From Nocardioides thalensis (GTDB lineage: Bacteria > Actinomycetota > Actinomycetes > Propionibacteriales > Nocardioidaceae), in NCBI RefSeq assembly GCF_013410655.1, contig NZ_JACCFP010000001.1, positions 806,001-870,000 of the forward strand: 64,000 bases of DNA, written 5' to 3'. Shown here in pieces: positions 1-11,207 of this stretch. The notes below the pieces were generated by a model, which saw only the letters and a program-made list of their open reading frames with translations, was not told the DNA's origin and did not search any database. The position numbers and the translations under genes are program-made. Within the stretch, counting starts at the first letter, position 1; each line of letters starts with the position of its first letter.

Positions 1-2
1 AC

Positions 3-881
3 CTGTCCGAGTCGGCACTGCGCAGCGCGCTCGCCGACCCCGACGAGACCAACGGGATCTCGCTCAAGGCGGCCGAGCCGACCACGCTCGACGCGCTGGC
101 CGGGACCATGGCGCAGGGCAGGTTCCTCGACGACGCGATCGGCGCCTACCCGACCGCCGTCCTCGGCGCGGTCGCCGCCGAGCGGCTCGGCATCACCGAG
201 GTCGACGGCAGCACGTCGGTGTGGATCGATGGCCGGTCGTGGCTCGTGGTCGGGATCATGGACGAGCTCCCGCTCGCGCCCGACCTCGACCGCTCGGTCC
301 TCGTGGGGTACGGCGCCGCCGAGGCCTGCGTCGAGGACGACCTCGCGCCGACGCGGCTCTACGTCCGGACCGATCCCGACGTGGTGGAGGACGTCGCGTC
401 GGTGCTCTCGGCGCAGGCCAACCCCGAGGCGCCCGAGAACGTCGACGTGTCCCGCCCCTCCGACGCGCTGGAGGCCAAGGCCGCCGCCGAGGACGCGTTC
501 ACCTCGCTCTTCCTCGGACTCGGCGCGGTCGCTCTGATCGTGGGCGCGGTGGGCACCGCCAACGTGATGGTGATGTCCGTCCTCGAGCGACGCGGCGAGA
601 TCGGGCTGCGTCGCGCGCTCGGCGCGACCCGTGGCCACGTGCGCGTGCAGTTCCTCGTCGAGGCCGTACTGCTGTCGATCGGCGGTGGCGTCCTCGGCGT
701 GCTCGGCGGTGCCGGCGTCACCTGGGGCTACACCGACTGGAACGGCCTGACGTTCTCGCTGCCGCCCGAGGCCGTCGGCTACGGCCTGCTCGCGGCGGTC
801 GCGATCGGGGTGCTCGCGGGCGTCTATCCCGCGGCCCGGGCCGCCCGGATGTCGCCCACCGAGGCGCTGCGCGCCGGGTGA
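3..881 (+). CDS. ABC transporter permease, MacB/FtsX type (5' end cut by window)
   Basis: The reading frame is open from base 3, so the gene begins upstream; 292 residues are visible. The N-terminal part resembles the extracytoplasmic MacB-type periplasmic core domain. The C-terminal part shows three hydrophobic segments in the FtsX arrangement. The first is followed by the hallmark stretch VMVMSVLERRGEIGLRRALG (bases 565-624), typical of MacB/LolC-like permeases that couple to a cytoplasmic ATPase. It probably pairs with an ATP-binding gene upstream of the window, which is inferred. The substrate cannot be told. A 46-bp palindrome begins six bases after the TGA stop and looks like its terminator. 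Confidence 0.85.
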   Translation: MSESALRSALADPDETNGISLKAAEPTTLDALAGTMAQGRFLDDAIGAYPTAVLGAVAAERLGITEVDGSTSVWIDGRSWLVVGIMDELPLAPDLDRSVLVGYGAAEACVEDDLAPTRLYVRTDPDVVEDVASVLSAQANPEAPENVDVSRPSDALEAKAAAEDAFTSLFLGLGAVALIVGAVGTANVMVMSVLERRGEIGLRRALGATRGHVRVQFLVEAVLLSIGGGVLGVLGGAGVTWGYTDWNGLTFSLPPEAVGYGLLAAVAIGVLAGVYPAARAARMSPTEALRAG

Positions 882-887
882 GGGTGG

Positions 888-933
888 GTCGTGCGGGTGA
901 GCGTGGCCTATCGGTCACTCTCACCCGCACGAC
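888..933. repeat. 46-bp extragenic palindrome, left of phoD (P1 copy a)
   Basis: The outer arms are GTCGTGCGGGTGAG and CTCACCCGCACGAC, perfectly complementary, around the core GTGGCCTATCGGTCACT. The core and outermost bases are shared with the palindrome at 2751-2798, while the middle of the arms differs in a compensated way. It follows the upstream permease stop by six bases, so a terminator role is likely. There is no T-tract. Confidence 0.85.
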
Positions 934-1026
934 TCGTCGCTTCGTGGTCCGGTCACGTTCAACCTCCGCGGCGAGGGTGGTCCGCGCCCCCATCCCGCTC
1001 TCGCCCATCTCGGAGGTTGATGAGTC

Positions 1027-2745
1027 ATGTCCGCATCCCCCACGCGCTCGGCCGGCCCGGCCGCGAAGGCCGCCATCGGGCGCCGCGGCTTCGTCGGCGG
1101 CGCCGGCGCGGCCGCCGTACTCCTCGGCACCGGCGCCATCCCCGGCGAGGCCGCGGCCGTCCGCTCGGCTGCCGCCCGCACCGCCGCCCGCGACTACCCG
1201 TTCACGCTCGGGGTCGCGTCCGGCGACCCGCTGCCCAACTCGGTCGTGCTCTGGACCCGGCTGGCCACCGACCCGCTCGCCGCCGACGGCTCCGGCGGGA
1301 TGCCGCCCCGGCCGGTCGGCGTCGCCTACGAGGTCGCCGAGGACGAGCGCTTCCGCCGGGTCGTGAAGCGCGGCGCCGTCACGGCCACGCCCGCGCTCGG
1401 TCACTCGGTGCACCCGGAGGTGTGGGGCCTGCGCCCCTCGACCGTCTACTACTTCCGGTTCCGGGTCGGCGGCCACATCAGCCCGGTCGGCCGCACGAGG
1501 ACGGCGCCCTCGCTCGACGCCCGCAACGCGGCCGTGTCGTTCGCGTTCGCCAGCTGCGCCCGCTGGGACCAGGGCTTCTACACCGCCTACGGCCACCTGG
1601 CGAACGAGGATCTGGACCTGGTCGTCCACCTCGGCGACTACCTCTACGAGTACGGCATCAACGCCACCGGCGGCGCACGCAACCAGCCGATGGGCCCGGA
1701 GTTCGCGGGCGAGACCACCGACCTGGCTCGCTACCGGCTCCAGTACGGCCTCTACAAGAGCGACCCGAACCTGATGGCCGCGCACGCGTCGGCGCCGTTC
1801 GTCGTCACGCCCGACGACCACGAGGTCGAGAACAACTGGGCGGACGAGATCCCCGAGGCGTCCAGCCAGAGCCAGGGCGAGCTGTGGATGCCGCGCCGTA
1901 CCGCCGCGTTCCAGGCCTACTACGAGAACCTGCCGTTCCGCGCCGGCTCGGTGCCGAGCGGCGCCGACATGCAGATCTACCGCAAGCTGTCCTACGGCAC
2001 CCTGCTCGACTTCAACGTCCTGGACACCCGGCAGTACCGCGACGACCAGCCGTACGGCGACGGCAGCGACGTGCCCGGCCCGGAGAGCACCGACCCCTCG
2101 AAGTCGATGATGGGCCTGGCGCAGGAGAAGTGGCTGCTCGACAACTTCGCGCGGTCGCGGGCCCGGTGGCAGGTGCTGGCCAACCAGGCGCCGATGGCGG
2201 AGACCGACCAGGACGCGACCGACGGCAAGCTGCTCTTCATGGACCCGTGGGACGGCTACGTCGCCAACCGCGAGCGGATCCTCGGCGGGGCCCGCGACCG
2301 CGGCGTCGACAACCTCGTCGTGATCACCGGCGACCGGCACCAGAACTACGCGAGCAACCTGCTCCTCGACTACGACGACCCCTCGTCGCCGGTCGTGGGC
2401 AGCGAGTTCGTCGGCACGTCGATCACGAGCGGCGGCGACGGCGCCGACATGACGCCGGGCGGTGAGAACCTGCTCGCCGCCAACCCGCACCTGAAGTTCT
2501 TCAACTCCCAGCGCGGCTACGTCCGCTGCAAGGTGACCCGCGAGGAGTGGCGCAGCGACTACCGGGTGATCCCGTACGTCACCCGCCCCGACGCGCCGGT
2601 CTCGACGCGCGCCACCTGGGTCGTCGAGAACGGCGTCCCCGGCGTGCAGCTCGCGAGCGAGGGCGCGGTCGTGGGCCGGCGCCGCAGCGCGACCGAGAAG
2701 TCGGAGGCCGAGCTCGACGTACGGAGGGCGCGGGCGGGGCGCTGA
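1027..2745 (+). CDS. phoD: Alkaline phosphatase D family phosphodiesterase/monoesterase, Tat-exported
   Basis: This 572-residue protein has a twin-arginine signal (GRRGFV at residues 18-23, then a hydrophobic Ala/Gly stretch ending near AAA), so folded export is expected. A PhoD N-terminal beta domain (around FTLGVASGDPLPNSVVLWTR) precedes the metallophosphatase domain. Metal-site motifs are HLGDYLYE (D204), PDDHE (D263, D264, H265) and GDRHQ (D436, H438). PhoD enzymes use Fe/Ca to hydrolyse phosphate mono- and diesters for phosphate scavenging. The gene stands alone between two related palindromes. No Pho box was recognised. The family is clear, but the exact substrate is inferred. Confidence 0.93.
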   Translation: MSASPTRSAGPAAKAAIGRRGFVGGAGAAAVLLGTGAIPGEAAAVRSAAARTAARDYPFTLGVASGDPLPNSVVLWTRLATDPLAADGSGGMPPRPVGVAYEVAEDERFRRVVKRGAVTATPALGHSVHPEVWGLRPSTVYYFRFRVGGHISPVGRTRTAPSLDARNAAVSFAFASCARWDQGFYTAYGHLANEDLDLVVHLGDYLYEYGINATGGARNQPMGPEFAGETTDLARYRLQYGLYKSDPNLMAAHASAPFVVTPDDHEVENNWADEIPEASSQSQGELWMPRRTAAFQAYYENLPFRAGSVPSGADMQIYRKLSYGTLLDFNVLDTRQYRDDQPYGDGSDVPGPESTDPSKSMMGLAQEKWLLDNFARSRARWQVLANQAPMAETDQDATDGKLLFMDPWDGYVANRERILGGARDRGVDNLVVITGDRHQNYASNLLLDYDDPSSPVVGSEFVGTSITSGGDGADMTPGGENLLAANPHLKFFNSQRGYVRCKVTREEWRSDYRVIPYVTRPDAPVSTRATWVVENGVPGVQLASEGAVVGRRRSATEKSEAELDVRRARAGR

Positions 2746-2750
2746 GCCGA

Positions 2751-2798
2751 AGTCGTAGGAGTGAGAGTGGCCTATAGGTCACTCTCACTCCTACGACT
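2751..2798. repeat. 48-bp palindrome, bidirectional terminator (P1 copy b)
   Basis: This is a near-perfect palindrome with a single mismatched pair. The arms AGTCGTAGGAGTGAGAGTG and its complement surround CCTATAGG. It starts five bases after the phoD stop and overlaps the first base of the opposing SRPBCC gene's stop codon, so it probably terminates both convergent genes. The core GTGGCCTATNGGTCACTCTCAC is identical in form to the copy at 888-933. Confidence 0.88.
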
Positions 2799-3268
2799 CA
2801 GACGAGGGCGGCGAACCGCTCCAGGTAGAGCGGCCAGCCGGCCTCGTCGCCGACGCCCGCGCTCATGCTGGCCCAGCCCTCGCCGTGGCGGTCGAGGTGG
2901 CGGTGCTCCAGGACGACGCGCGTGCCGTCGCCCTCGGGCTCGAAGCTCACCTCGACCTCGCTGCACTTCTCCGGGTCGGTCTCGAGGCTCCACTGGAGGT
3001 CGATGTCCCAGGAGAACACCAGCCGGTGCGGTGGCTCGAACGCGAGGACCCGGGACCAGCGGCACTCCGAGCCGTCCTCGGCGCGGTCGTAGATGTGGCC
3101 GCCCACGCGGGGCTCGAGCACCGTCTCGACGATCGGGCTCTCCATGATGTTGTGCTCGCGCGGCTTGATGTCGCCGAAGCGTTCGGTGAACACGGCGAAG
3201 GCTCGCTCGACCGGTACGGCGACGGTGATCTCGCGGCGGACGGTGGTGTCGGTGGGGGTGGTGGTCAT
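2798..3268 (-). CDS. SRPBCC (AHSA1-like) domain protein
   Basis: This 156-residue protein reads as a START-like/SRPBCC fold of the AHSA1 group: an N-terminal VRREITVAVPVERAFAVFTE strand-helix, a central GGHIYDRAEDGSECRWSRVL and a C-terminal amphipathic helix ending ERFAALV. Such proteins bind hydrophobic ligands, but the ligand is not deducible. The ATG overlaps the stop of the upstream ArsR gene by four bases, so the two are co-transcribed and translationally coupled. ArsR-SRPBCC pairs are common in actinobacteria. A longer upstream frame exists but is a shadow of the ArsR gene. Confidence 0.85.
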   Translation of the reverse strand: MTTTPTDTTVRREITVAVPVERAFAVFTERFGDIKPREHNIMESPIVETVLEPRVGGHIYDRAEDGSECRWSRVLAFEPPHRLVFSWDIDLQWSLETDPEKCSEVEVSFEPEGDGTRVVLEHRHLDRHGEGWASMSAGVGDEAGWPLYLERFAALV

Positions 3269-3579
3269 GAGTCGTTCTCCTCTTCGGCGATCTGCTTGAA
3301 GGTGTCGAGGGCCTGGCCCCAGAACGCGTCGAGGTCCGCGCGGAGGCGGCGCAACCCGTCGGGGTCGACGCGGTGGATGCGGCGCGTGCCCTCGGCGTGC
3401 ACCAGCACGAGGCGGGCGTCGCGCAGCACCTTGAGGTGCTGGGAGACGGCGGGGCGGCTGATCGGCAGCTCGCTGGCGATCTCGGCGACCGATCGGGGGC
3501 GCGCGGCGACGTACTCGAAGATCCGCTTGCGGCTCGGGTCGCCGAGCGCGACCCACGGGTCCACTGCGTAAGTCGTCAC
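3265..3579 (-). CDS. ArsR-family winged-helix transcriptional regulator
   Basis: With the GTG at 3579 this is a 104-residue repressor (V-TTYAVDPWVALGDPS...). The winged helix contains the recognition-helix region SRPAVSQHLKVLRDARLV and the following wing. No metal-binding cysteines are visible, so it belongs to the non-metal ArsR branch usually paired with SRPBCC proteins. I prefer GTG 3579 to GTG 3630 because a 16-bp inverted repeat and a -10/-35 pair lie just upstream of 3579 and would be inside the longer gene. The predicted transcript is leaderless. It probably autoregulates the two-gene operon. Confidence 0.88.
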   Translation of the reverse strand: MTTYAVDPWVALGDPSRKRIFEYVAARPRSVAEIASELPISRPAVSQHLKVLRDARLVLVHAEGTRRIHRVDPDGLRRLRADLDAFWGQALDTFKQIAEEENDS

Positions 3580-3584
3580 GAACC

Positions 3585-3614
3585 GTAAGTTATCACTTAC
3601 AGAGTCGCCGTCAA
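3585..3614 (-). promoter_or_regulatory. ArsR promoter with overlapping operator
   Basis: Read on the minus strand, TTGACG (3609-3614) and TAACTT (3587-3592) are spaced by 16 bp, and the GTG start follows the -10 by seven bases, implying a leaderless transcript. The inverted repeat GTAAGT-tatc-ACTTAC (3585-3600) covers the -10, and another GTAAGT half-site lies at 3568-3573. This fits autorepression. Confidence 0.65.
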
Positions 3615-3634
3615 GGGCGGTTCTGGCCACTCCC

Positions 3635-3640
3635 TAGGCT
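3635..3640 (+). promoter_or_regulatory. -10 box TAGGCT, leaderless start of the ATP-grasp gene
   Basis: TAGGCT ends six bases before the ATG at 3647, the spacing expected when transcription starts at the start codon. There is no Shine-Dalgarno sequence. The divergent ArsR promoter is about 40 bp away. Confidence 0.5.
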
Positions 3641-3646
3641 CCTCTC

Positions 3647-4492
3647 ATGCCTTCGGTCCTGCTTGCCACGTTCAACCTCCTCCCCGACGGCGAGTACGGC
3701 GGTGCCGCGCTCGTCGCTGCACTCGCGGACCGCGGCGTCGACGCGCGCTGGGTCTGCTGGGACGACCCGAGCGTCGATTGGGCAGCGGCCGACCTGGTCG
3801 CCGTCCGCTCCACGTGGGACTACCACCGGCGACTGCCCGAGTTCCTCGACTGGGCGCGGGCGGTCGACAAGAGCACCGCGCTGCTCAACGGGGCGGAGGT
3901 GTTCGCGTGGAACGCCGACAAGGCCTACCTGGGCGAGCTCACCACGCCCGTCGTACCGACCGGGCTGCTCGACGACCGGACGCTGGTGCCGGGCCTCCGG
4001 GACGCCCTCGGGCGGTGGGGCACGGTGGTCGTCAAGCCGCGCACCGGGGCCGGTGGCGTCGGTGTCGTCGTCGCGGAGTCCGCGTCCGATCCGCGACTGG
4101 AGGGGCTGACGACCGGTCCGTGGATCGTGCAGCCGCTCGTGGCGTCGGTCCGCACGAGCGGCGAGTCGTCGGTCTTCGTCCTGGACGGCCGCGCCGTCGC
4201 ACAGGTGGACAAGCGGGCCGCCGCGGATGAGGTCCGGGTGCACGAGCAGTACGGCGGCTCGAGCCGTCCGGTGGACCTCGATCCCGTCCGTGCGGAGGTC
4301 GCCGGTGCAGCGGTCCGCGAGGCCGCCGCGCTGCTCGACGCCGACCTCGCCTACGCGCGCGCCGACCTGATGGAGTGGGAGGGGCAGTGGGTGGTCAGCG
4401 AGCTCGAGCTGATCGAGCCCGGCCTCTACCTCGACATCGCCCCGGACAACACCGGGCTCTTCGCCGACATGGTGGCGCAGCGGCTCCGATAG
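3647..4492 (+). CDS. ATP-grasp superfamily protein (glutathione-synthetase-like fold)
   Basis: 281 residues. The N-terminal half has a pre-ATP-grasp alpha/beta fold with VRSTWDYHRRLPEFLDW. An ATP-grasp core follows, with VVVKPRTGAGGVGVVV as the phosphate-binding Lys/Gly-rich loop and VVSELELIEPGLYLDIAPDN as the metal-binding Glu-rich strand near the C-terminus. ATP-grasp enzymes make acyl-phosphate intermediates to join carboxylates to amines or thiols. The substrate is unknown. It is a single gene divergent from ArsR, so co-regulation through the shared 67-bp spacer is possible but unproven. Confidence 0.8.
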   Translation: MPSVLLATFNLLPDGEYGGAALVAALADRGVDARWVCWDDPSVDWAAADLVAVRSTWDYHRRLPEFLDWARAVDKSTALLNGAEVFAWNADKAYLGELTTPVVPTGLLDDRTLVPGLRDALGRWGTVVVKPRTGAGGVGVVVAESASDPRLEGLTTGPWIVQPLVASVRTSGESSVFVLDGRAVAQVDKRAAADEVRVHEQYGGSSRPVDLDPVRAEVAGAAVREAAALLDADLAYARADLMEWEGQWVVSELELIEPGLYLDIAPDNTGLFADMVAQRLR

Positions 4493-4539
4493 TCCGCCGA
4501 ACCCTCCAACCTCGCGCCCTCGGTGTGCGTTGATGGGGT

Positions 4540-5051
4540 GTGACCGATGGTGAGAGCGCCGAGGAGGCGTTCCGGCGCTGGGCGGGCGACCGGCAGCTCG
4601 CGCTGCTGCGCACGGCCGTGCTGCTCACCGGCGACCACCACCGCGCCGAGGACCTGGTGCAGGAGGCGCTCGCGAAGGTCGCGCTGCGGTGGCGGCGGCT
4701 GGCCGACGGTAGCCCCGAGGCCTACGCGCGGCAGATCATCGTCCGCGACAACATCTCGTGGTGGCGCAAGCGCCGCAACGAGGTGGTCGCCGACATCCCG
4801 CGCGGACCCGACGTACCCGACATCGCCACGGCCGCCGACCGCCGGATGCTGCTCGACCGCGCCCTCGCCGCGCTGACGCCGCGGCAGCGCGCCGTGGTCG
4901 TGTTGCGCTACTACGACGACCTGTCCGAGCGCGACACCGCCGAGGTGCTCGGCGTCACCGTCGGCACCGTCAAGAGCCAGACCCACCTCGCCCTGCGCCG
5001 CCTCCGCGAGGCCGCGCCGGAGCTCGCCGACCTGCTGCGGGAGGAGTACTG

Positions 5052-5052
<1 letters not shown>
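4540..5052 (+). CDS. SigE-family ECF RNA polymerase sigma factor
   Basis: 170 residues from a GTG start. Region 2 (LLRTAVLLTGDHHRAEDLVQ with the -10 recognition helix following) and region 4 (LTPRQRAVVVLRYYDDLSE then a helix-turn-helix EVLGVTVGTVKSQTHLALRR) are both complete. It matches the actinobacterial SigE-like ECF group, which is normally encoded beside a membrane protein that controls it. The stop overlaps the next gene's ATG by one base (TGATG), indicating coupled translation with the membrane propeller protein downstream. Confidence 0.9.
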
Positions 5053-8965
<3,913 letters not shown>

Positions 8966-9002
8966 TCCTCGGATCGGAGTCAGCCGCCGAGCTGAACCAC
9001 CC

Positions 9003-9034
9003 ACAGGGCCCCTCGCTCCGGCGAGGGGCCCTGT
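9003..9034 (+). terminator. groEL terminator hairpin
   Basis: ACAGGGCCCCTCGC - TCCG - GCGAGGGGCCCTGT is a perfect 14-bp stem with a four-base loop, starting 38 bases after the groEL stop. It is followed by a short mixed GT-rich run rather than a pure T-tract. Confidence 0.88.
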
Positions 9035-9067
9035 GTCGTTGTCGCTGCCGGACTGGCGCTCTCGGCG

Positions 9068-9096
9068 GGGAGACCAAACGGCGCGCGTGGGGCCAC
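9068..9096 (+). repeat. 29-bp repeated motif, copy 1 (P3)
   Basis: It begins GGGAGACCAAACGG and matches the complement of the copies at 10015-10043 (25 of 29 bases) and 10517-10545. It lies about 130 bp upstream of the DUF559-like gene, in inverted orientation relative to the other two. The region 8966-9227 contains otherwise only the groEL terminator and no gene I can support. Confidence 0.75.
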
Positions 9097-9227
9097 CCCC
9101 GGCGTACCTCGTCCCACCAGTCCCAGGTGCACCACATTCGGTCCGCCAGATCCGCACAAGGCGCGGCGGCCGGCCGGCGGTCCACAGCCGTTCCGGCGCC
9201 GGTCGCGGCGCGTTGCCGGCCGACCCG

Positions 9228-10007
9228 ATGGTCTTCGACATGTACGACGAGGACCGCCGAGCCCACGTGGCGGCTGCGCGCGAGGCGGCCGATCGGTACG
9301 GCGGCGTCGTGTGCCGGGTCAGCGCGGCAATGGCACTGGAGTGGGAGGTGCGCGCGATCCCCTTCCGCCCCCAGATCACGATCCCGCGTCATCGGCGCCT
9401 CAAGGGGATCGACCTGTCGGCGGTGCAGGTCCGGAGGATGAACCTCGCGCCGGACCAGGTCGACGGCGCGATCACGACGAAGCCACGCACGGTCATCGAC
9501 TGCCTCCGATGGCTCGCCTTTCCCGCCGGGCTCTGCGTCGCGGACTCGGCGCTGCGCCACGGCTTCCCCGAGGACGAGCTGTGCAGGCTCGCCGCGACGG
9601 CCAAGGGGCCCGGCTCGGTGATGGTGCGGCGCGTCGTACGTCATGCCGACCGGCGGGCCGCCAACGTGTTCGAGTCGGCGCTGCGGGCCATCTGCATCAG
9701 CGTGCCGGGACTCTGCGTCGAGCCACAGGTGCCGATCGGTGGCGAAGACTTCATCGGCACGCCCGATCTGGTCGACGTGAGGCTGCGCATGGCGATCGAG
9801 GCGGACTCGTTCGCTTGGCACGGGACCCGCGAGGGACTGGTGGCCGACACGCGCCGCTACAACGCCTTCGTCGTCCACGGATGGCTCGTGCTGCGGTTCA
9901 CCTGGGACGACGTGATGCTGCGGCCGGCGTACGTTCGCGAGGTCTTGGTCGAGGCCGTCGCAGCGCAGACCGATGGCGGTGCGGATGAGACTCCGGGCTA
10001 CCAGTGA
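9228..10007 (+). CDS. Uncharacterised protein with C-terminal DUF559/Vsr-like endonuclease-type domain
   Basis: 259 residues from ATG 9228 (ATG 9240 is also possible). The N-terminal part (YDEDRRAHVAAAREAADRYG, then a helix-rich region with PRHRRLKGIDL) resembles the winged-helix-like front half of actinobacterial AbiEi/DUF559 proteins. The C-terminal part has LVDVRLRMAIEADSFAWHGT, DTRRYNAFVVHGWLVLRFTW and a final helix, the pattern of Vsr/DUF559 nuclease folds (Asp, Glu-x-Asp, His). Activity is unproven. The frame stays open back to 9033, but that extension covers repeat copy 1 and the terminator arm. The gene lies between two inverted copies of the 29-bp motif. Confidence 0.7.
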   Translation: MVFDMYDEDRRAHVAAAREAADRYGGVVCRVSAAMALEWEVRAIPFRPQITIPRHRRLKGIDLSAVQVRRMNLAPDQVDGAITTKPRTVIDCLRWLAFPAGLCVADSALRHGFPEDELCRLAATAKGPGSVMVRRVVRHADRRAANVFESALRAICISVPGLCVEPQVPIGGEDFIGTPDLVDVRLRMAIEADSFAWHGTREGLVADTRRYNAFVVHGWLVLRFTWDDVMLRPAYVREVLVEAVAAQTDGGADETPGYQ

Positions 10008-10014
10008 TGCGATT

Positions 10015-10043
10015 GGGGTCCCACCCGCACCGTTTGGTCTCCC
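10015..10043 (-). repeat. 29-bp repeated motif, copy 2 (P3)
   Basis: On the plus strand it begins GGGGTCCCACCCGCACCG and ends TTTGGTCTCCC. It is 27 of 29 identical to copy 3 and lies in the short convergent gap between the DUF559-like and DUF1801 genes. Confidence 0.8.
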
Positions 10044-10052
10044 GGCCCGGCG

Positions 10053-10412
10053 TCAGCCGCCCTGGTCGAGGCGGACGGCCTGCGCGATGTAGTCGGCGAG
10101 CGCGGACTCATTGATCGCACCGGCGGTCTTCAGCTTGACGTGGCGGGTCTTCTTGCCGACGCCGTCGAGGAGGCCGTGGGCGTCCTCGAACTGGGCGCCG
10201 CGCTCGAAGGCGAAGGTCACCTGGGCCTTGCTGACGCTGGTGATCGCGAGGACCTTGTCCTGTCTCCAGGCGAGTGAGCCGTACATGATGGCTTCGCGTG
10301 CCTCAGGGGCGTGCTTTCTCATCAGAGCGCGGAGCCGGGTGACCGTGTCGCGGTGCTGCTCCAGCACCTTGGTGCTGACGTACTCGTCGATGTCGATGTC
10401 GGTGGTGGCCAT
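10053..10412 (-). CDS. DUF1801 domain protein
   Basis: 119 residues. The pattern MATTDIDIDEYV...HAPEAREAIMYGSLAW...VSKAQVTFAFERGAQF...HVKLKTAGAINESALADYI is that of small DUF1801 (YdhG-like) proteins, which have no established biochemical role. A longer frame reaches 10532 but would read through repeat copy 3. ATG 10412 is preceded on the minus strand by GGAGGACGCC. It sits between two directly oriented 29-bp repeats. Confidence 0.82.
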   Translation of the reverse strand: MATTDIDIDEYVSTKVLEQHRDTVTRLRALMRKHAPEAREAIMYGSLAWRQDKVLAITSVSKAQVTFAFERGAQFEDAHGLLDGVGKKTRHVKLKTAGAINESALADYIAQAVRLDQGG

Positions 10413-10516
10413 GGCGTCCTCCGATGGTCGGTTGCCAGGTGGACCAGCCCAAGCCGCGGGATTCATCGCGACCGATCGTGGTGCCGCTGGGACGGGACGC
10501 GGCGCGTGATGATGGT

Positions 10517-10545
10517 GGGGTCCCATCCGCATCGTTTGGTCTCCC
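10517..10545 (-). repeat. 29-bp repeated motif, copy 3 (P3)
   Basis: On the plus strand it begins GGGGTCCCATCCGCATCG and ends TTTGGTCTCCC. It lies in the divergent spacer between the DUF1801 gene and the MocA-like gene, 20 bp before the latter's GTG. Confidence 0.8.
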
Positions 10546-10564
10546 CGTCCGGCAGGATGGCGGG

Positions 10565-11149
10565 GTGATCCGAGGACTGCTGCTGGCGGCGGGGGCGGGC
10601 ACGCGGATGGGGAAGCCGAAGGCGCTGGTGTACGACGACCGCGGCTCGTGGCTGCTGCGATCGGTGCAGGTGCTGATCGACGGGGGCTGTGACGGGGTGA
10701 CCGTGGTGCTCGGGGCGCGCGCGGACGAGGCGGAGCGGATCCTGGCGGACGGCCTGCCGGGAGGCCCGTCGGAGATCGCGCAGGTCGACTGGGTGGTCGC
10801 CCCGGACTGGCAGCTCGGCATCTCGCTGTCGCTGCACGCCGGGCTCACGGCGCTCGGCGAGACACGTGCGACGGCGGCGATGCTCCACCTCGTCGACCTG
10901 CCCGACGTCACCGCCGAGGTCGTCGGCAGGCTCGTCGCGATCGAGGGCGACCACCCGGGCGGGCTGGCGCGGGCGACGTACGACGGGAAGCCGGGCCACC
11001 CGGTGCTGATCGGCAGGGACCACTGGGCCGGGGTCTTCGCCGACGCCATCGGCGACCAGGGCGCCCGGGGATATCTCCGCACGCACCGGGTCATCGACGT
11101 CGAGTGCGGCGACCTCGCGACCGGGGCCGACGTCGACAGTCTTCACTGA
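10565..11149 (+). CDS. MocA-like nucleotidyltransferase (molybdenum cofactor cytidylyltransferase family)
   Basis: 194 residues. The opening VIRGLLLAAGAGTRMGKPKAL is the NTP-transferase signature (GAGxRMGxPK). Later motifs LHLVDLPDVTAEVVGRLV and YDGKPGHPVLIGRDHW are the nucleotide- and substrate-binding stretches of the MobA/MocA group. The family joins CMP or GMP to molybdopterin. Its position just ahead of coxD, coxE and xdhC suggests it makes the cytosine dinucleotide cofactor for the CoxL-type subunit, which is an inference from context. The start is GTG 10565. CAGGAT six bases upstream could be a leaderless -10. Confidence 0.85.
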   Translation: MIRGLLLAAGAGTRMGKPKALVYDDRGSWLLRSVQVLIDGGCDGVTVVLGARADEAERILADGLPGGPSEIAQVDWVVAPDWQLGISLSLHAGLTALGETRATAAMLHLVDLPDVTAEVVGRLVAIEGDHPGGLARATYDGKPGHPVLIGRDHWAGVFADAIGDQGARGYLRTHRVIDVECGDLATGADVDSLH

Positions 11150-11195
11150 CCGCCCCGCCCGGCGCCGAACCAACCGCGGGCCAACGACCCGGGCC

Positions 11196-11201
11196 TAGCC
11201 T
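11196..11201 (+). promoter_or_regulatory. -10 box TAGCCT before coxD
   Basis: It ends six bases before ATG 11208 with no Shine-Dalgarno sequence, the leaderless spacing. It would start the coxD-coxE-xdhC transcript. Confidence 0.5.
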
Positions 11202-11207
11202 GGGCCC

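Noticed and set aside
9033..9227. N-terminal extension of the DUF559-like protein
   Set aside because: The extension covers the last bases of the groEL terminator and the first 29-bp repeat and is rich in Arg/Pro/Gly. The family-like sequence begins at ATG 9228.
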